In this document: piece after piece, positions 8,743-17,448 of the stretch
Numbering within the stretch: position 1 is the first letter of the stretch
Layout of the letters: each line of letters opens with the position of its first letter
Assembly: GCF_016743775.1 (NCBI RefSeq)
Contig: NZ_JAEQMY010000002.1
Coordinates: 1 to 64,000 of the forward strand
Source: Microvirga aerilata
Lineage (GTDB): Bacteria; Pseudomonadota; Alphaproteobacteria; Rhizobiales; Beijerinckiaceae
DNA: 64,000 bases
Direction: 5' to 3'
Made by a program: the position numbers and the translations under genes
The notes under the pieces: generated by a model
What the model was told of the DNA's origin: nothing
Seen by the model: only the letters and a program-made list of their open reading frames with translations
Database searches by the model: none

Positions 8743-9034
8743 ATCCTCTCCTTATGAGCAGATTCCGCCCGCTTCGAGCGTCCTGGAGCATTTTCAGGAA
8801 AGGTTGGAACCGGTTTTCCACGCGAAAATGCGTCCAAGAAGAAATCTGGAGCGGCCTGCAGCCTCGTGGACGCAAACCGCGACAGTTCGAATGGCGGCCA
8901 CCCTGCAACCTGGCCTCAATTTAGACAATCCCTTCGTATGGATATATGGAAGCGATTCACGAATTCGATCTTGCCGAGGGATATCCCCTCACCCCCGCTT
9001 GCGAGGCAGGATCCAAGGTTTACAACATTATCTC
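8743..9034. other. 292-bp intergenic region with one repeat
   Basis: The divergent gap between the CoA-transferase operon and the AsmA-like gene. It contains the palindromic repeat at 8785-8834. The rest must hold two opposing promoters, but I see no convincing -35/-10 pair. The open frame upstream of the AsmA start has no coding features. Confidence 0.6.
8785..8834. repeat. extragenic palindromic repeat of rhizobial type
   Basis: Nested dyads: outer arms GCATTTTC (8788-8795) and GAAAATGC (8824-8831), and an inner core around GGAACCGGTTTTCC. This matches the roughly 50-bp element (GGAGCATTTT...GGAACCGGTT...AAAATGCGTCC) that I remember as highly repeated between genes in Hyphomicrobiales. Only one copy was noticed in this window. 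It could form a long hairpin in RNA or bind a protein. Confidence 0.6.
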
Positions 9035-10843
9035 ATGTCCCGCCGCATCGTCCTGCTCATTGCGTTGATTTCGCTTGCCGTTCTGGGAACGGCGGCATCC
9101 CCCTGGACCCTTCCGGGAGGCGGATTGTCCGCTGAGCTGACGAAGCACGTGAAGGACCGCTACGGCCTGGATCTCACGGTCAGGGGCCGCAGCACATTCG
9201 CCATCCTGCCGATCCCCCGGGTGAAGTTCGAGAACGTGGCGCTCCGCTTCCCCGATCAGGCGCTCACGGCGGAGGGCGGCACCTTGCGTGGCGAGCTGCG
9301 CCTTCTTCCGCTGCTTCTCGGGCGGATCGAGCTCTCGGATTTCGACCTGACCGGGACCCGCATCACGGGATCGTTTCAGGCGCTGCAATCGGTCGATTGG
9401 GCCGAGGTCTTCAGGAACCGGTCGGTTGACCGCTATGCCCGCCGCCTGGTGGTGACCAAGTCCTCGATGCACTGGACCGATCTGAAGGACGCGGATCTCG
9501 AGCAGCTCAACGTCATCCTTCGCTGGGCCGATACATCCGCGCCGCTCACCGCCGAGGGAAACGCTGTTTGGCGGGATGAGGCGGTCACGCTCGAGGAAGC
9601 ATCCCTCTTCCCGGATCTCCTTGCGTCGGACCATATCAGCCCGTTCTCCTTGACCCTCTCGGCTCCTGCCGCGCGCATTGCCGCCCATGGCGAGGCACAG
9701 CTGGGGGATGGCCCTCGGGTCACTGGCGAAAGCACGATACAGGCGAGCTCCTTGCGCGACTTCACCCGCTGGAGCGGGGTCGACCTGCCCTTCGGCTCCC
9801 TGCTTCGGGCCGTCTCCATCAGCGGCGAGTTCTCCATGGACCGCCGGCGCCTCTCCTGGCCGGCCGTTTCGGTGGTGCTGGGCGCCGACAAGCTCGAGGG
9901 GACCATGGGGCTGCGCTTCGACACGGACCGGCCCGTGATCACCGGAACGCTCGCCGCCGACGCTCTCAACCTGTCCGATCTGTTTGCCCCCTTCTCCCAG
10001 ACCCGAACCTCCTCCGGCTCCTGGAGCGAGGAAACCATCGACCTGGCCCGCGCCACCGGAGCCGATCTCGACCTTCGCCTTTCGGCATCCACGGCCAGCG
10101 TGGGACGGCTCAGCCTGGACGACATGGCCGCCAGCGTTCTTGTCCAGCCCGGCCGGATCGAGGCCTCCATCGGGCGCGCCGATTTCCATGACGGCACCCT
10201 GAAGGGCCGCCTGTCCCTGGCGGCGCAGAACGGTGTGGTCGAGTTCAAGAGCCAGGGCAGCTTCAACGGGGTGAAGATTGCGCCCTTCCTGGCTTCCGTC
10301 GGCGAGCCGCGCTGGATTACGGGCCATGCCCAGGGGCAGTTCAGCTTCGAGGGAACCGGCCGGAACCCGGCGGACGTGATCCGGCAGGCGCAAGGCCGCT
10401 CCTCCATCGAGGTGATGGAGGGTGAACTCGTAGGGATCGCGCTGCACGATGCCCTGCGCCGCGTGGAGAAGCGTCCGCTCCTCGCATCCCTGAACTGGAA
10501 GGGCGGCCGCACGCCGTTCACCGAGGCTCAGGCGCAGATCGTCATGAAGAACGGCGTCGGAGAGCTCGTCGAGGGCCATCTCAGAGGCCCGGACGTCAGG
10601 GCCGATCTTCGCGGAAAGGTTCTGCTGGTCGACCGTACCCTCGACGTCACGGCCGATGTCTCCGCCGCAGGGTCGCCGAGCGGCCAGCTGCCCGCCCTCG
10701 TCTTCGACGTCACGGGGGAATGGGACAGCGTGGCGGTCAGCCCCCAGATCCGCTCCCTAATCGAGCGCTCCGGCGCAGCCAAGCCGCTTCTGCCCGCCCG
10801 GGTGCCTGCCAACGAGCAGGGGCCTCAAGCCGTCGCTCAGTGA
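9035..10843 (+). CDS. AsmA-family protein
   Basis: A 602-residue protein with one N-terminal membrane anchor (RRIVLLIALISLAVLGTAA) and a long periplasmic part. The region after the anchor has the AsmA pattern (FAILPIPRVKFENVALRF), and the C-terminal third has the AsmA_2 pattern (GHAQGQFSFEGTGRNPADVI, then MEGELVGIALHDALRR). AsmA-like proteins are thought to be bridge-like lipid carriers or assembly helpers between the inner and outer membranes. The ATG at 9035 is chosen because the anchor starts there; the 77-codon open frame before it lacks protein-like content. It stands alone. Confidence 0.85.
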   Translation: MSRRIVLLIALISLAVLGTAASPWTLPGGGLSAELTKHVKDRYGLDLTVRGRSTFAILPIPRVKFENVALRFPDQALTAEGGTLRGELRLLPLLLGRIELSDFDLTGTRITGSFQALQSVDWAEVFRNRSVDRYARRLVVTKSSMHWTDLKDADLEQLNVILRWADTSAPLTAEGNAVWRDEAVTLEEASLFPDLLASDHISPFSLTLSAPAARIAAHGEAQLGDGPRVTGESTIQASSLRDFTRWSGVDLPFGSLLRAVSISGEFSMDRRRLSWPAVSVVLGADKLEGTMGLRFDTDRPVITGTLAADALNLSDLFAPFSQTRTSSGSWSEETIDLARATGADLDLRLSASTASVGRLSLDDMAASVLVQPGRIEASIGRADFHDGTLKGRLSLAAQNGVVEFKSQGSFNGVKIAPFLASVGEPRWITGHAQGQFSFEGTGRNPADVIRQAQGRSSIEVMEGELVGIALHDALRRVEKRPLLASLNWKGGRTPFTEAQAQIVMKNGVGELVEGHLRGPDVRADLRGKVLLVDRTLDVTADVSAAGSPSGQLPALVFDVTGEWDSVAVSPQIRSLIERSGAAKPLLPARVPANEQGPQAVAQ

Positions 10844-11640
10844 GCGTTGCGGCGGGACCGCAGGACCGAGCGCTTGCTCAGCAGGGTGGCAGAGACGACC
10901 CCAAGTGTCACGATGCCGATCAGGATGGTCGAGGCCGCGTTGACCTCGGGTGACAGCCCGAGCCGGACCTGGCTGTAGATGCGGATCGGCAGGGTCGTGG
11001 CACCAGGCCCCGTGTTGAAGCTCGCAATCACCAGATCGTCCAGGGACAGGGTGAAGGCCAGCAGGAAGCCCGCCACGATGGACGGGGCGATCAGCGGCAG
11101 GGTCACGGAAAAGAACGTGCGCAGCGGCGGCGCGCCAAGATCCATGGCAGCCTCTTCCAGCGAGCGGTCGAAGGTCATCAGCCGCGATTGCACCACCACT
11201 GTCACGAAGCATAGGGTGAGGGTGGTGTGGGCCAGCGTGATGGTCCAGAAGCCCCGGTCGAGATCGATCGCCACGAAGAACAGCAGCAGCGACAACCCGG
11301 TGATCACCTCCGGCATGACCATGGGCGCATAGACCATGCCGGTGAACAGCGTGCGTCCCGGAAAGCGCCCGTAGCGGGTGAGCGCGAGCGCCGCGAGGGT
11401 GCCCAGAACGGTGGCGAGGCTTGCGGACAAAAGCGCGATGCGCAGCGTCACCCAGGCCGCTTCCATGAGCGCCTGATTGCGGAACAGCGCCCCATACCAT
11501 TGGGTCGAGAAGCCGCCCCACACCGTGACGAGCCGCGAGGCATTGAAGGAATAGACCACCAGCAGCAGGATCGGCAGGTACAGGAAGGCGAAGCCCAGGA
11601 CCAGCGCGGTGACGTTGAAGAGGCTCAGCCGCCGGGTCAT
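10837..11640 (-). CDS. potI: polyamine-type ABC transporter permease 2
   Basis: A 267-residue inner-membrane permease with six segments and the EAA loop EEAAMDLGAPPLRTFFSVTLP. The phrase FTLSLDDLVIASFNTGPGATTLP is characteristic of PotC/PotI. It overlaps the upstream permease by ATGA at 11637-11640. Its end overlaps the convergent AsmA-like gene by 7 bases. It works with PotH and PotG in ATP-driven import of putrescine, spermidine or a related cation. Confidence 0.92.
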   Translation of the reverse strand: MTRRLSLFNVTALVLGFAFLYLPILLLVVYSFNASRLVTVWGGFSTQWYGALFRNQALMEAAWVTLRIALLSASLATVLGTLAALALTRYGRFPGRTLFTGMVYAPMVMPEVITGLSLLLFFVAIDLDRGFWTITLAHTTLTLCFVTVVVQSRLMTFDRSLEEAAMDLGAPPLRTFFSVTLPLIAPSIVAGFLLAFTLSLDDLVIASFNTGPGATTLPIRIYSQVRLGLSPEVNAASTILIGIVTLGVVSATLLSKRSVLRSRRNAH

Positions 11641-12542
11641 GGCCGCGTCTCCACCCGCCGCGCTTCGACGTCGCGATAGATCACGATGGGCACGACCAGA
11701 ACGATGAGCAGCAGGATGGCGACCGAGGATGCCAGCGGCCAATCCCGGTTCGAGAAGAACTCGCTCCAGAGCTGGCGGCCGATCATCAGCGTCTCCGAGC
11801 CGCCGAGCAGGTCGGGGATCACGAATTCTCCCACGGCCGGAATGAAGCACAGGAGCGAGCCCGCCACGATGCCCGGCATGGCGAGGGGCACGGTGATGGT
11901 CCAGAAGGACCGCCACGGCGGCGAGCCGAGATCGAGGGCCGCCTCCAGCAGCGTATCGTCCATCTTCTCGAGGGTGGCGTAGAGCGGCAGCACCATGAAC
12001 GGCAGATAGGCATAGACGATGCCGATATAGACCGCCGTCTCTGTATTGAGGATCTCGATCGGCTCCGAGATCAGGCCGAGGCCCATGAGCGCCTGCGTGA
12101 GGAAGCCCTCGGGCTTCAGGATGGCGACCCAGGCATAGATGCGGATGAGAAAGCTCGTCCAGAACGGCAGGATCACGAGCGCCACCAGCAGGGAGCGGTA
12201 GCGCTCCGGCGCGCGGGCCATGCCGTAGGCCACCGGAAATCCCACCAGGAGCAGCAACAGGGTCGAGACCGCTGCGATGCGCACGGACGACAGGGTTGCC
12301 GTAAGATACAGGTCGTCCTGCGTCAGGAGCTCGAAATTCTCCAGGTCGAGCCCGCCGAAGAAGCCCGCGATGTCGCCCCACTCGAACACCGGCCTGTAGG
12401 GCGGCTGGGCGACCGCCGGATCCGACAGGCTGATCTTGAGGACAATCAGGAACGGCACGAGGAACAGCACGCCGAGCCAGAGATAGGGCACGGCGGGCAC
12501 GAGGCCTTCGGTCAACCGTCTCGTGAGGGTGCGTCCGGTCAT
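11637..12542 (-). CDS. potH: polyamine-type ABC transporter permease 1
   Basis: A 301-residue permease of the PotB/PotH type. It has the PSFxxMxxR-like start region and the diagnostic phrases ILPFWTSFLIRIYAW and FIPAVGEFVIPDLLGGSETLMIG. The EAA loop reads LEAALDLGSPPWRSFWTITVP. It starts two bases after the ATPase gene and overlaps the second permease, so all three are one transcript. It forms the membrane channel with PotI. Confidence 0.93.
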   Translation of the reverse strand: MTGRTLTRRLTEGLVPAVPYLWLGVLFLVPFLIVLKISLSDPAVAQPPYRPVFEWGDIAGFFGGLDLENFELLTQDDLYLTATLSSVRIAAVSTLLLLLVGFPVAYGMARAPERYRSLLVALVILPFWTSFLIRIYAWVAILKPEGFLTQALMGLGLISEPIEILNTETAVYIGIVYAYLPFMVLPLYATLEKMDDTLLEAALDLGSPPWRSFWTITVPLAMPGIVAGSLLCFIPAVGEFVIPDLLGGSETLMIGRQLWSEFFSNRDWPLASSVAILLLIVLVVPIVIYRDVEARRVETRP

Positions 12543-12544
12543 GG

Positions 12545-13714
12545 CTATTCGGCCAGGATCACCGCCGCACCCGGCGCGAAGGTAACGTAGACCTGCTCGT
12601 CCCAGTCGATGGGGTTTTCCACGAAGCGGGAGGCGTTGGCGCGGGTGACGCGCAGGATCTCGCCGGTGGCGAGCTTCACCCGGTAGACGGTCCAGTCGCC
12701 GAGATAGCCGATGTCCCAGACCTCGCCGGTGAGCACGTTGGTGGCGTCCGGCCCCGGCGGGTCCCGCTGGATCACCATCTTCTCGGGGCGAACGGCAATC
12801 GCCACCGCTTGGCCTGAATGCAGCACCTCGTCCGGATCGTCGATGGTAAGCGGCACCTCCGCCGTCGGGGTCTTTACGCGCCAGAGACCGTTCTCCTGCC
12901 CCTGCACGTGGCCCTCCAGGATGTTCACGTCGCCGACGAACTCGGCGATGAAGCGGGTCTTGGGCTGCTCGTAGATCTCGCCGGGGGTGGCCACCTGCAC
13001 GATCCGGCCGTGGTCCATGACCGCGATGCGGTCGGCCATGGTCATGGCCTCCTCCTGATCGTGGGTGACGACCACGAAGGTCATGTGCAGGTCGTGCTGG
13101 ATGTCCATCAGCTCGAACTGGGTTTCCTCCCTCAGCTTCTTGTCGAGGGCGCCGAGGGGTTCGTCGAGCAGAAGCACCTTGGGCTTCTTGGCGAGCGCCC
13201 GGGCCAGCGCCACGCGCTGGCGCTGGCCGCCGGAGAGCTGGCTGGGATAGCGCCGCGCCAGCTTCTCCAGCTGGACGAGGCGCAGCATCTCCCCGACCCG
13301 CTCCGCGATCTGGTCCTTGGGCATGCCGTCCTGCTTGAGGCCGAACGCGATGTTCTTTTCCACGCTCATATGCGGAAACAGCGCATAGGACTGGAACATC
13401 ATGTTCACGGGCCGGCGATAGGGCGGCACGCCGGCGAGGCTCTGGTTCCCCAGGGTGATCGCGCCCTCGCTCGGCGTCTCGAACCCGGCGAGCATGCGCA
13501 TCAGGGTGGTCTTGCCGCAGCCGGAGGGGCCGAGCAGGCAGAAGAACTCGCCCTCGAAGATGTCGAGCGACAGGTGGTCGACGGCCATGGCCTCGCCGAA
13601 CCGCTTGGTGACGTTCTCGAAGCGGATGAGCGGCTTGGCGTCAGGATCGGACCAGGGCGCGAAGGCGCGGCGCACGGCGCCCACGGAGGCGGATTGTCGG
13701 GACGGAGGAGGCAA
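12545..13714 (-). CDS. potG: polyamine-type ABC transporter ATPase
   Basis: A 389-residue ATPase with Walker A GPSGCGKT at residues 62-69, the signature LSGGQRQR, Walker B VLLLDEPLGALD and a C-terminal TOBE domain (VAIAVRPEKM). This is the PotA/PotG class that energises spermidine/putrescine importers. The start is a TTG at 13714, with GTG codons a few residues in as alternatives. The binding-protein gene (potF or potD) that normally heads the operon is absent: the upstream neighbour is an efflux pump gene. Confidence 0.92.
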   Translation of the reverse strand: MPPPSRQSASVGAVRRAFAPWSDPDAKPLIRFENVTKRFGEAMAVDHLSLDIFEGEFFCLLGPSGCGKTTLMRMLAGFETPSEGAITLGNQSLAGVPPYRRPVNMMFQSYALFPHMSVEKNIAFGLKQDGMPKDQIAERVGEMLRLVQLEKLARRYPSQLSGGQRQRVALARALAKKPKVLLLDEPLGALDKKLREETQFELMDIQHDLHMTFVVVTHDQEEAMTMADRIAVMDHGRIVQVATPGEIYEQPKTRFIAEFVGDVNILEGHVQGQENGLWRVKTPTAEVPLTIDDPDEVLHSGQAVAIAVRPEKMVIQRDPPGPDATNVLTGEVWDIGYLGDWTVYRVKLATGEILRVTRANASRFVENPIDWDEQVYVTFAPGAAVILAE

Positions 13715-13763
13715 GATGCTTGGACTTTGACCTGAACGAGGAAAACTGCCGGCAAGCTATGAT

Positions 13764-13799
13764 GTTCGGGCTTCGAGAACAACAGTTTAAAACCCGAAC
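13764..13799 (-). terminator. hairpin after the efflux gene
   Basis: Arms GTTCGGG (13764-13770) and CCCGAAC (13793-13799) enclose a 22-base loop that includes TTTAAAA. It follows emrB and precedes potG on the minus strand. It could end the efflux transcript, but it lacks a clear T-run. Confidence 0.3.
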
Positions 13800-13819
13800 T
13801 TCACCCTCAAGCTTGCGCC

Positions 13820-15412
13820 CTAGTGCCCTCCGCCCCCGGCAGGAGCCGCCCGGGGTTTGTCGATGAAGGGCAAGGCGCAGACGAGCCCCAGGAACAGGAA
13901 GGTCAGGAGCAGGAACACATCCGCAAACGACATCACCAGGGCCTCGCGCCTGACCATGTTTGAGATGGTCCTGAGCGCCGCCGCATTGGCATCCGTGCCG
14001 AGCGCCTGAAACCTCATGGTCATGGCGTTGAGGGTCTCGACCGCCGCGGAATGGCTCCAGTTCACGCTCTCCCGCAGACGCTGGAGGTGCAGGTCCAGGC
14101 GGTCGTTCACCAGGGTGTTGATCACGGCCAGGCCCACCGCGCCGCCGAGGTTGCGGGTGAGGTTGTAGAGGCCCGACGCATTCTTGATCCGGTCCGGCGG
14201 CAGCGTGCCCAGCGCGATGTTGTTGATCGGCACCATGCAGATCATCAGGCCTACGCCGCGGAAGATCTGGGGCACGAACAGCTCCCAGAAATCCCAGTCC
14301 TTGGTCAGACCCGTGATCAGCCATGTGCCGTAGGCAAAGGCGGCAAAGCCGATCGCCATCATGACCCGGGGATCGAGCCTGCGGGACAGGATGCCGGCCA
14401 CCGGCGCCATGAGGAACATGCAGACGCCGGAGACGAACATGGTCTCGCCGATCTGCAGGGACGAATAGCCCCGCACCCGGCCGAGATACAGCGGGTAGAG
14501 ATAGGTCAGGCCATAGAGGCCGATGCCCATGACGAAGCTGAAGGACGAGCCCGCGAGGAAGTTGCGGTCGGTAAAGGCGCGCAGATCCACGATGGGCTGC
14601 TTTGCCGTGAACGCCCGGTAGAAGAAGCCGAAGCCGCCGATGAAGCAGACGACCGTCAGGATCAGCACGGCCTCGTCCTGGAACCAGTCATTGAGAGGCC
14701 CCTCCTCCAGCACGTATTCGAGCGAGCCGAGGAAGGCCGCCATGAAGCCGAGGCCCGCCCAGTCGAAGGACTTGAACAGGCTGAAATCCGGCTCGTCGAA
14801 ATCGACCAGCAGATAGGTTGAGACCGTCACCAGGATGCCCGGCACGATGTTTACCAGGAACAACCAGTGCCAAGAGAAGAGATCCGTCAGATAACCACCA
14901 AGCGTCGGGCCGATGGTCGGCGCGAGCGTTGCCACGAGGCCGATGATAGGCGAGATCACGGGCCGCTTCTCGGGCGGAAAGATCGTGAAGGCCGAAGCGA
15001 AGACGGTGGGGATCATGCCGCCGCCGATGAAGCCCTGGAGCGCGCGGTAGACGATCATCTGCTCGATGTTCGTGGCCGTCGCGCACATGAAGCTCATGAA
15101 CGTGAAGCCGCCGGCCGCGATCACGAACATCCAGCGGGTGGAGAGCACCCGCGAAAGGGTTCCCGAGAGCGGGATCATGATCACCTCGGCGATCAGGTAG
15201 CTCGTCTGCACCCAGGAGATTTCCTCGGAGGAGGCAGAAAGACCGGCCTGAATTTCGGCAAGCGATGCCGAGACGATCTGGATGTCCAGGATCGCCATGA
15301 ACATGCCGAAGACCATGCAGAAGAACGCAAAGGTCCGGCGCCGGTCGAGCGGCGCGGACTTTGCGGCTGGCAGGGTGCCTTGCTTGTTCGGGATGGCGGC
15401 TGATGCGGCCAT
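13820..15412 (-). CDS. emrB: EmrB-type DHA2 multidrug efflux protein
   Basis: A 530-residue major-facilitator protein of the 14-segment DHA2 group. Family signatures include LDIQIVSASLAEIQ in helix 1, WVQTSYLIAEVIMIPLSG and motif C (APTIGPTLGGYL). The C-terminal linker region NMVRREALVMSFADVF is also typical. It acts in the inner membrane as a proton-driven drug exporter with the adaptor encoded 6 bp upstream. Both are transcribed away from a TetR gene across a perfect operator. Confidence 0.93.
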   Translation of the reverse strand: MAASAAIPNKQGTLPAAKSAPLDRRRTFAFFCMVFGMFMAILDIQIVSASLAEIQAGLSASSEEISWVQTSYLIAEVIMIPLSGTLSRVLSTRWMFVIAAGGFTFMSFMCATATNIEQMIVYRALQGFIGGGMIPTVFASAFTIFPPEKRPVISPIIGLVATLAPTIGPTLGGYLTDLFSWHWLFLVNIVPGILVTVSTYLLVDFDEPDFSLFKSFDWAGLGFMAAFLGSLEYVLEEGPLNDWFQDEAVLILTVVCFIGGFGFFYRAFTAKQPIVDLRAFTDRNFLAGSSFSFVMGIGLYGLTYLYPLYLGRVRGYSSLQIGETMFVSGVCMFLMAPVAGILSRRLDPRVMMAIGFAAFAYGTWLITGLTKDWDFWELFVPQIFRGVGLMICMVPINNIALGTLPPDRIKNASGLYNLTRNLGGAVGLAVINTLVNDRLDLHLQRLRESVNWSHSAAVETLNAMTMRFQALGTDANAAALRTISNMVRREALVMSFADVFLLLTFLFLGLVCALPFIDKPRAAPAGGGGH

Positions 15413-15418
15413 GGGCTC

Positions 15419-16603
15419 TTACTCTTTGATGCTGGCCGTCTTTTCGGGCTCGGCCGAGGTGCGCGTATCCACGTCGACGACCACGGAGAGGCCTGGACGA
15501 AGAATGCCCTGCTGGACGATCTCCGGATGGACGGAGACGCGCACGGGCACGCGCTGAACGATCTTGGTGAAGTTGCCGGTGGCGTTCTCAGGCGGCAGCA
15601 GGCTGAACACGGAGCCGGAGGCCGGCGAGACGCTCTCCACCGTGCCGACGACGTCGGTGTCGGGGAACGCATCCACCTCGATGTGGACCTTCTGGCCAAC
15701 TTTCAGGGAGGCGAGCTGCGTCTCCTTGAAATTGGCGTCCACGTGGACGCTGCTCATCGGAACGAGCGCAGCTAGGCGGGCTCCAGGCTGAACGAAGGTG
15801 CCAACCTCCATGGCCTTGTTGCCGATGACGCCGTCGACAGGGGCATGGATTTCGGTGAATGTCAGGTCGCGCTCCGCCTTCTCGACGGAGGTCTGCAACT
15901 CGGCGGCGAGGCGCTGTCCCTCTGTCCGCTGGGCGGAGAAAACCTCCACATTCGCCTGGGCGGCGGCAAAGGCCGCCTGGGCGCTCTTAACATTCGCATC
16001 AGCCCGGTCGCGATTGGCCTTGGCGGTCTCGAGCGCGGCCCGGCTGGTGTAGTCGGAGCGGGCAAGCTGCTGCTGGCGGGCATAGTCGCTCTCGGCGCGC
16101 TCGGCCTCTGCCCGCGCGGCGGCAATCTGTGCCTCGGCTTGGGAGACGGACGCGCGGCTGGCCTCGATCTGGCGGCCGATGCGCGCGATGGCACTCTGCT
16201 GGGTCGCAAGCTTGTCCCTGGCCGATTGCAGGGCGAAACGGTAATCGCCGTCGTCTATCTTGGCGATCAGATCGCCTGCCTTGACGCTCTGATTGTTCGT
16301 CACGGCCACGGAGGACACATAGCCGGAGACCTTGGCCGACAGGATGGTGATATCGGCCTGCACATAAGCGTCCTCGGTGGACACCAGGAAGCGCCCATTC
16401 GTCCACCACTCGTGCCCCTCATAGGAACCAAAGCCGAGCGCGGCCGCCACGACGGCCAGGAGCACGGGCTTCTTGCCGAAGCCCTTCTTGGCCTTTGGCG
16501 CAGCCACATCCGCAGGCGCGGGTTCCGGCGCGCGAACCGGCACGTCCACGCCGCCTTCGGAGCCGCTCTTCGCGCCTTGCTGAAACTCTTCCCGATAAGC
16601 CAT
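15419..16603 (-). CDS. emrA: EmrA/HlyD-type membrane-fusion adaptor
   Basis: A 394-residue adaptor: short cytoplasmic tail, one membrane anchor near residues 43-63 (PVLLAVVAAALGFGSYEG), biotinyl-lipoyl half motifs (VSTEDAYVQADITILSAKVSG), a long Ala/Gln-rich coiled coil at about residues 110-220 and the HlyD beta-barrel (FTEIHAPVDGVIGNKAMEVG). It links the EmrB pump to an outer-membrane channel. The ATG at 16603 is preceded by AGAGG; an ATG at 16693 upstream would add residues with no family likeness. No TolC gene is nearby. Confidence 0.92.
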   Translation of the reverse strand: MAYREEFQQGAKSGSEGGVDVPVRAPEPAPADVAAPKAKKGFGKKPVLLAVVAAALGFGSYEGHEWWTNGRFLVSTEDAYVQADITILSAKVSGYVSSVAVTNNQSVKAGDLIAKIDDGDYRFALQSARDKLATQQSAIARIGRQIEASRASVSQAEAQIAAARAEAERAESDYARQQQLARSDYTSRAALETAKANRDRADANVKSAQAAFAAAQANVEVFSAQRTEGQRLAAELQTSVEKAERDLTFTEIHAPVDGVIGNKAMEVGTFVQPGARLAALVPMSSVHVDANFKETQLASLKVGQKVHIEVDAFPDTDVVGTVESVSPASGSVFSLLPPENATGNFTKIVQRVPVRVSVHPEIVQQGILRPGLSVVVDVDTRTSAEPEKTASIKE

Positions 16604-16700
16604 CTTAAACCTCTGCAAGGCCTCGTGAATTTGTTCGGGTCGCTCGGCTCGAACAGCCCGGAAAGGCCTTGATCTCCATTGATCGCCTGCCATATATGAG

Positions 16701-16721
16701 TTGACCGAACCGTTCGGTCAA
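16701..16721. promoter_or_regulatory. TetR operator palindrome
   Basis: A 21-bp dyad with two perfect 10-base arms (TTGACCGAAC and GTTCGGTCAA) around a central C. It lies between the divergent emrA and TetR genes, 18 bases before the TetR start. Its length and position fit an operator through which the TetR protein represses itself and the pump. Confidence 0.85.
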
Positions 16722-16738
16722 TAGTCGAAAAGGAAGTT

Positions 16739-17413
16739 ATGGAAGCCATGAGCGCCCTGCATGACAGCGTCCGGGATCAGGACCTTTCCCCACAGGCGGA
16801 GGAGAGCCCTGAAAGCGCCAAGCGCCGCCAGATTCTAGAGGGCGCGCGCAAGGTCTTCCTCGCGCAGGGCTTCGATGGAGCCAGCATGGGCGAGATCGCC
16901 AAGGTTGCCGGGGTTTCCAAGGGCACCCTTTACGTCTACTTCGACAGCAAGGAGAGCCTGTTCGAAGCTCTGACGACGGAAGAAAAAAGAGGCCTAGCCG
17001 AGGTGCTGTTCCAGCTCGATGCCGAGGACCCCGACGTTCGCGCCGTGCTGACCAAGCTGGGCCTGAGCTACCTGCGCCGCATGGGCACGCCCGAGCATAT
17101 CTCGTCCATCAGGATGGTGATCGGCGCAGCAGAGAAGTTTCCGCGCTTGGGGCAAGCCTTCTATGAGGCAGGCCCCTGCCAGGGCAGCGCCCGGCTGAAG
17201 GCCTACCTGGATCGTCAGGTGGAAGCGGGCCGCCTGCTGATCGACGATACGGGCGTGGCGGCCCAGCATTATCTCGATCTATGCGTCTCAGGCCTGATGC
17301 GCCGCCTGCTCTTCGCTGTCGGCGAACAGCCCACCGAGAGCCAGATCAGCAAAAACGTGGAGCATGCGATCCGAGTCTTCTTCGCAGCCTACGGACCGGG
17401 TGCCGGGCGATAA
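16739..17413 (+). CDS. TetR-family regulator of the efflux pump
   Basis: A 224-residue repressor with a TetR helix-turn-helix at about residues 49-75 (MGEIAKVAGVSKGTLYVYFD) and an all-helical ligand domain whose end (HYLDLCVSGLMRRLLF) matches the AefR-like C-terminal type. The ATG at 16739 follows AAGGAAG. It is divergent from emrAB across the palindrome at 16701-16721, so it most likely represses the pump until a drug binds. Confidence 0.92.
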   Translation: MEAMSALHDSVRDQDLSPQAEESPESAKRRQILEGARKVFLAQGFDGASMGEIAKVAGVSKGTLYVYFDSKESLFEALTTEEKRGLAEVLFQLDAEDPDVRAVLTKLGLSYLRRMGTPEHISSIRMVIGAAEKFPRLGQAFYEAGPCQGSARLKAYLDRQVEAGRLLIDDTGVAAQHYLDLCVSGLMRRLLFAVGEQPTESQISKNVEHAIRVFFAAYGPGAGR

Positions 17414-17448
17414 TAAAAGCTCCTGGTCTGACGCTTGAGGCAGGCGTT

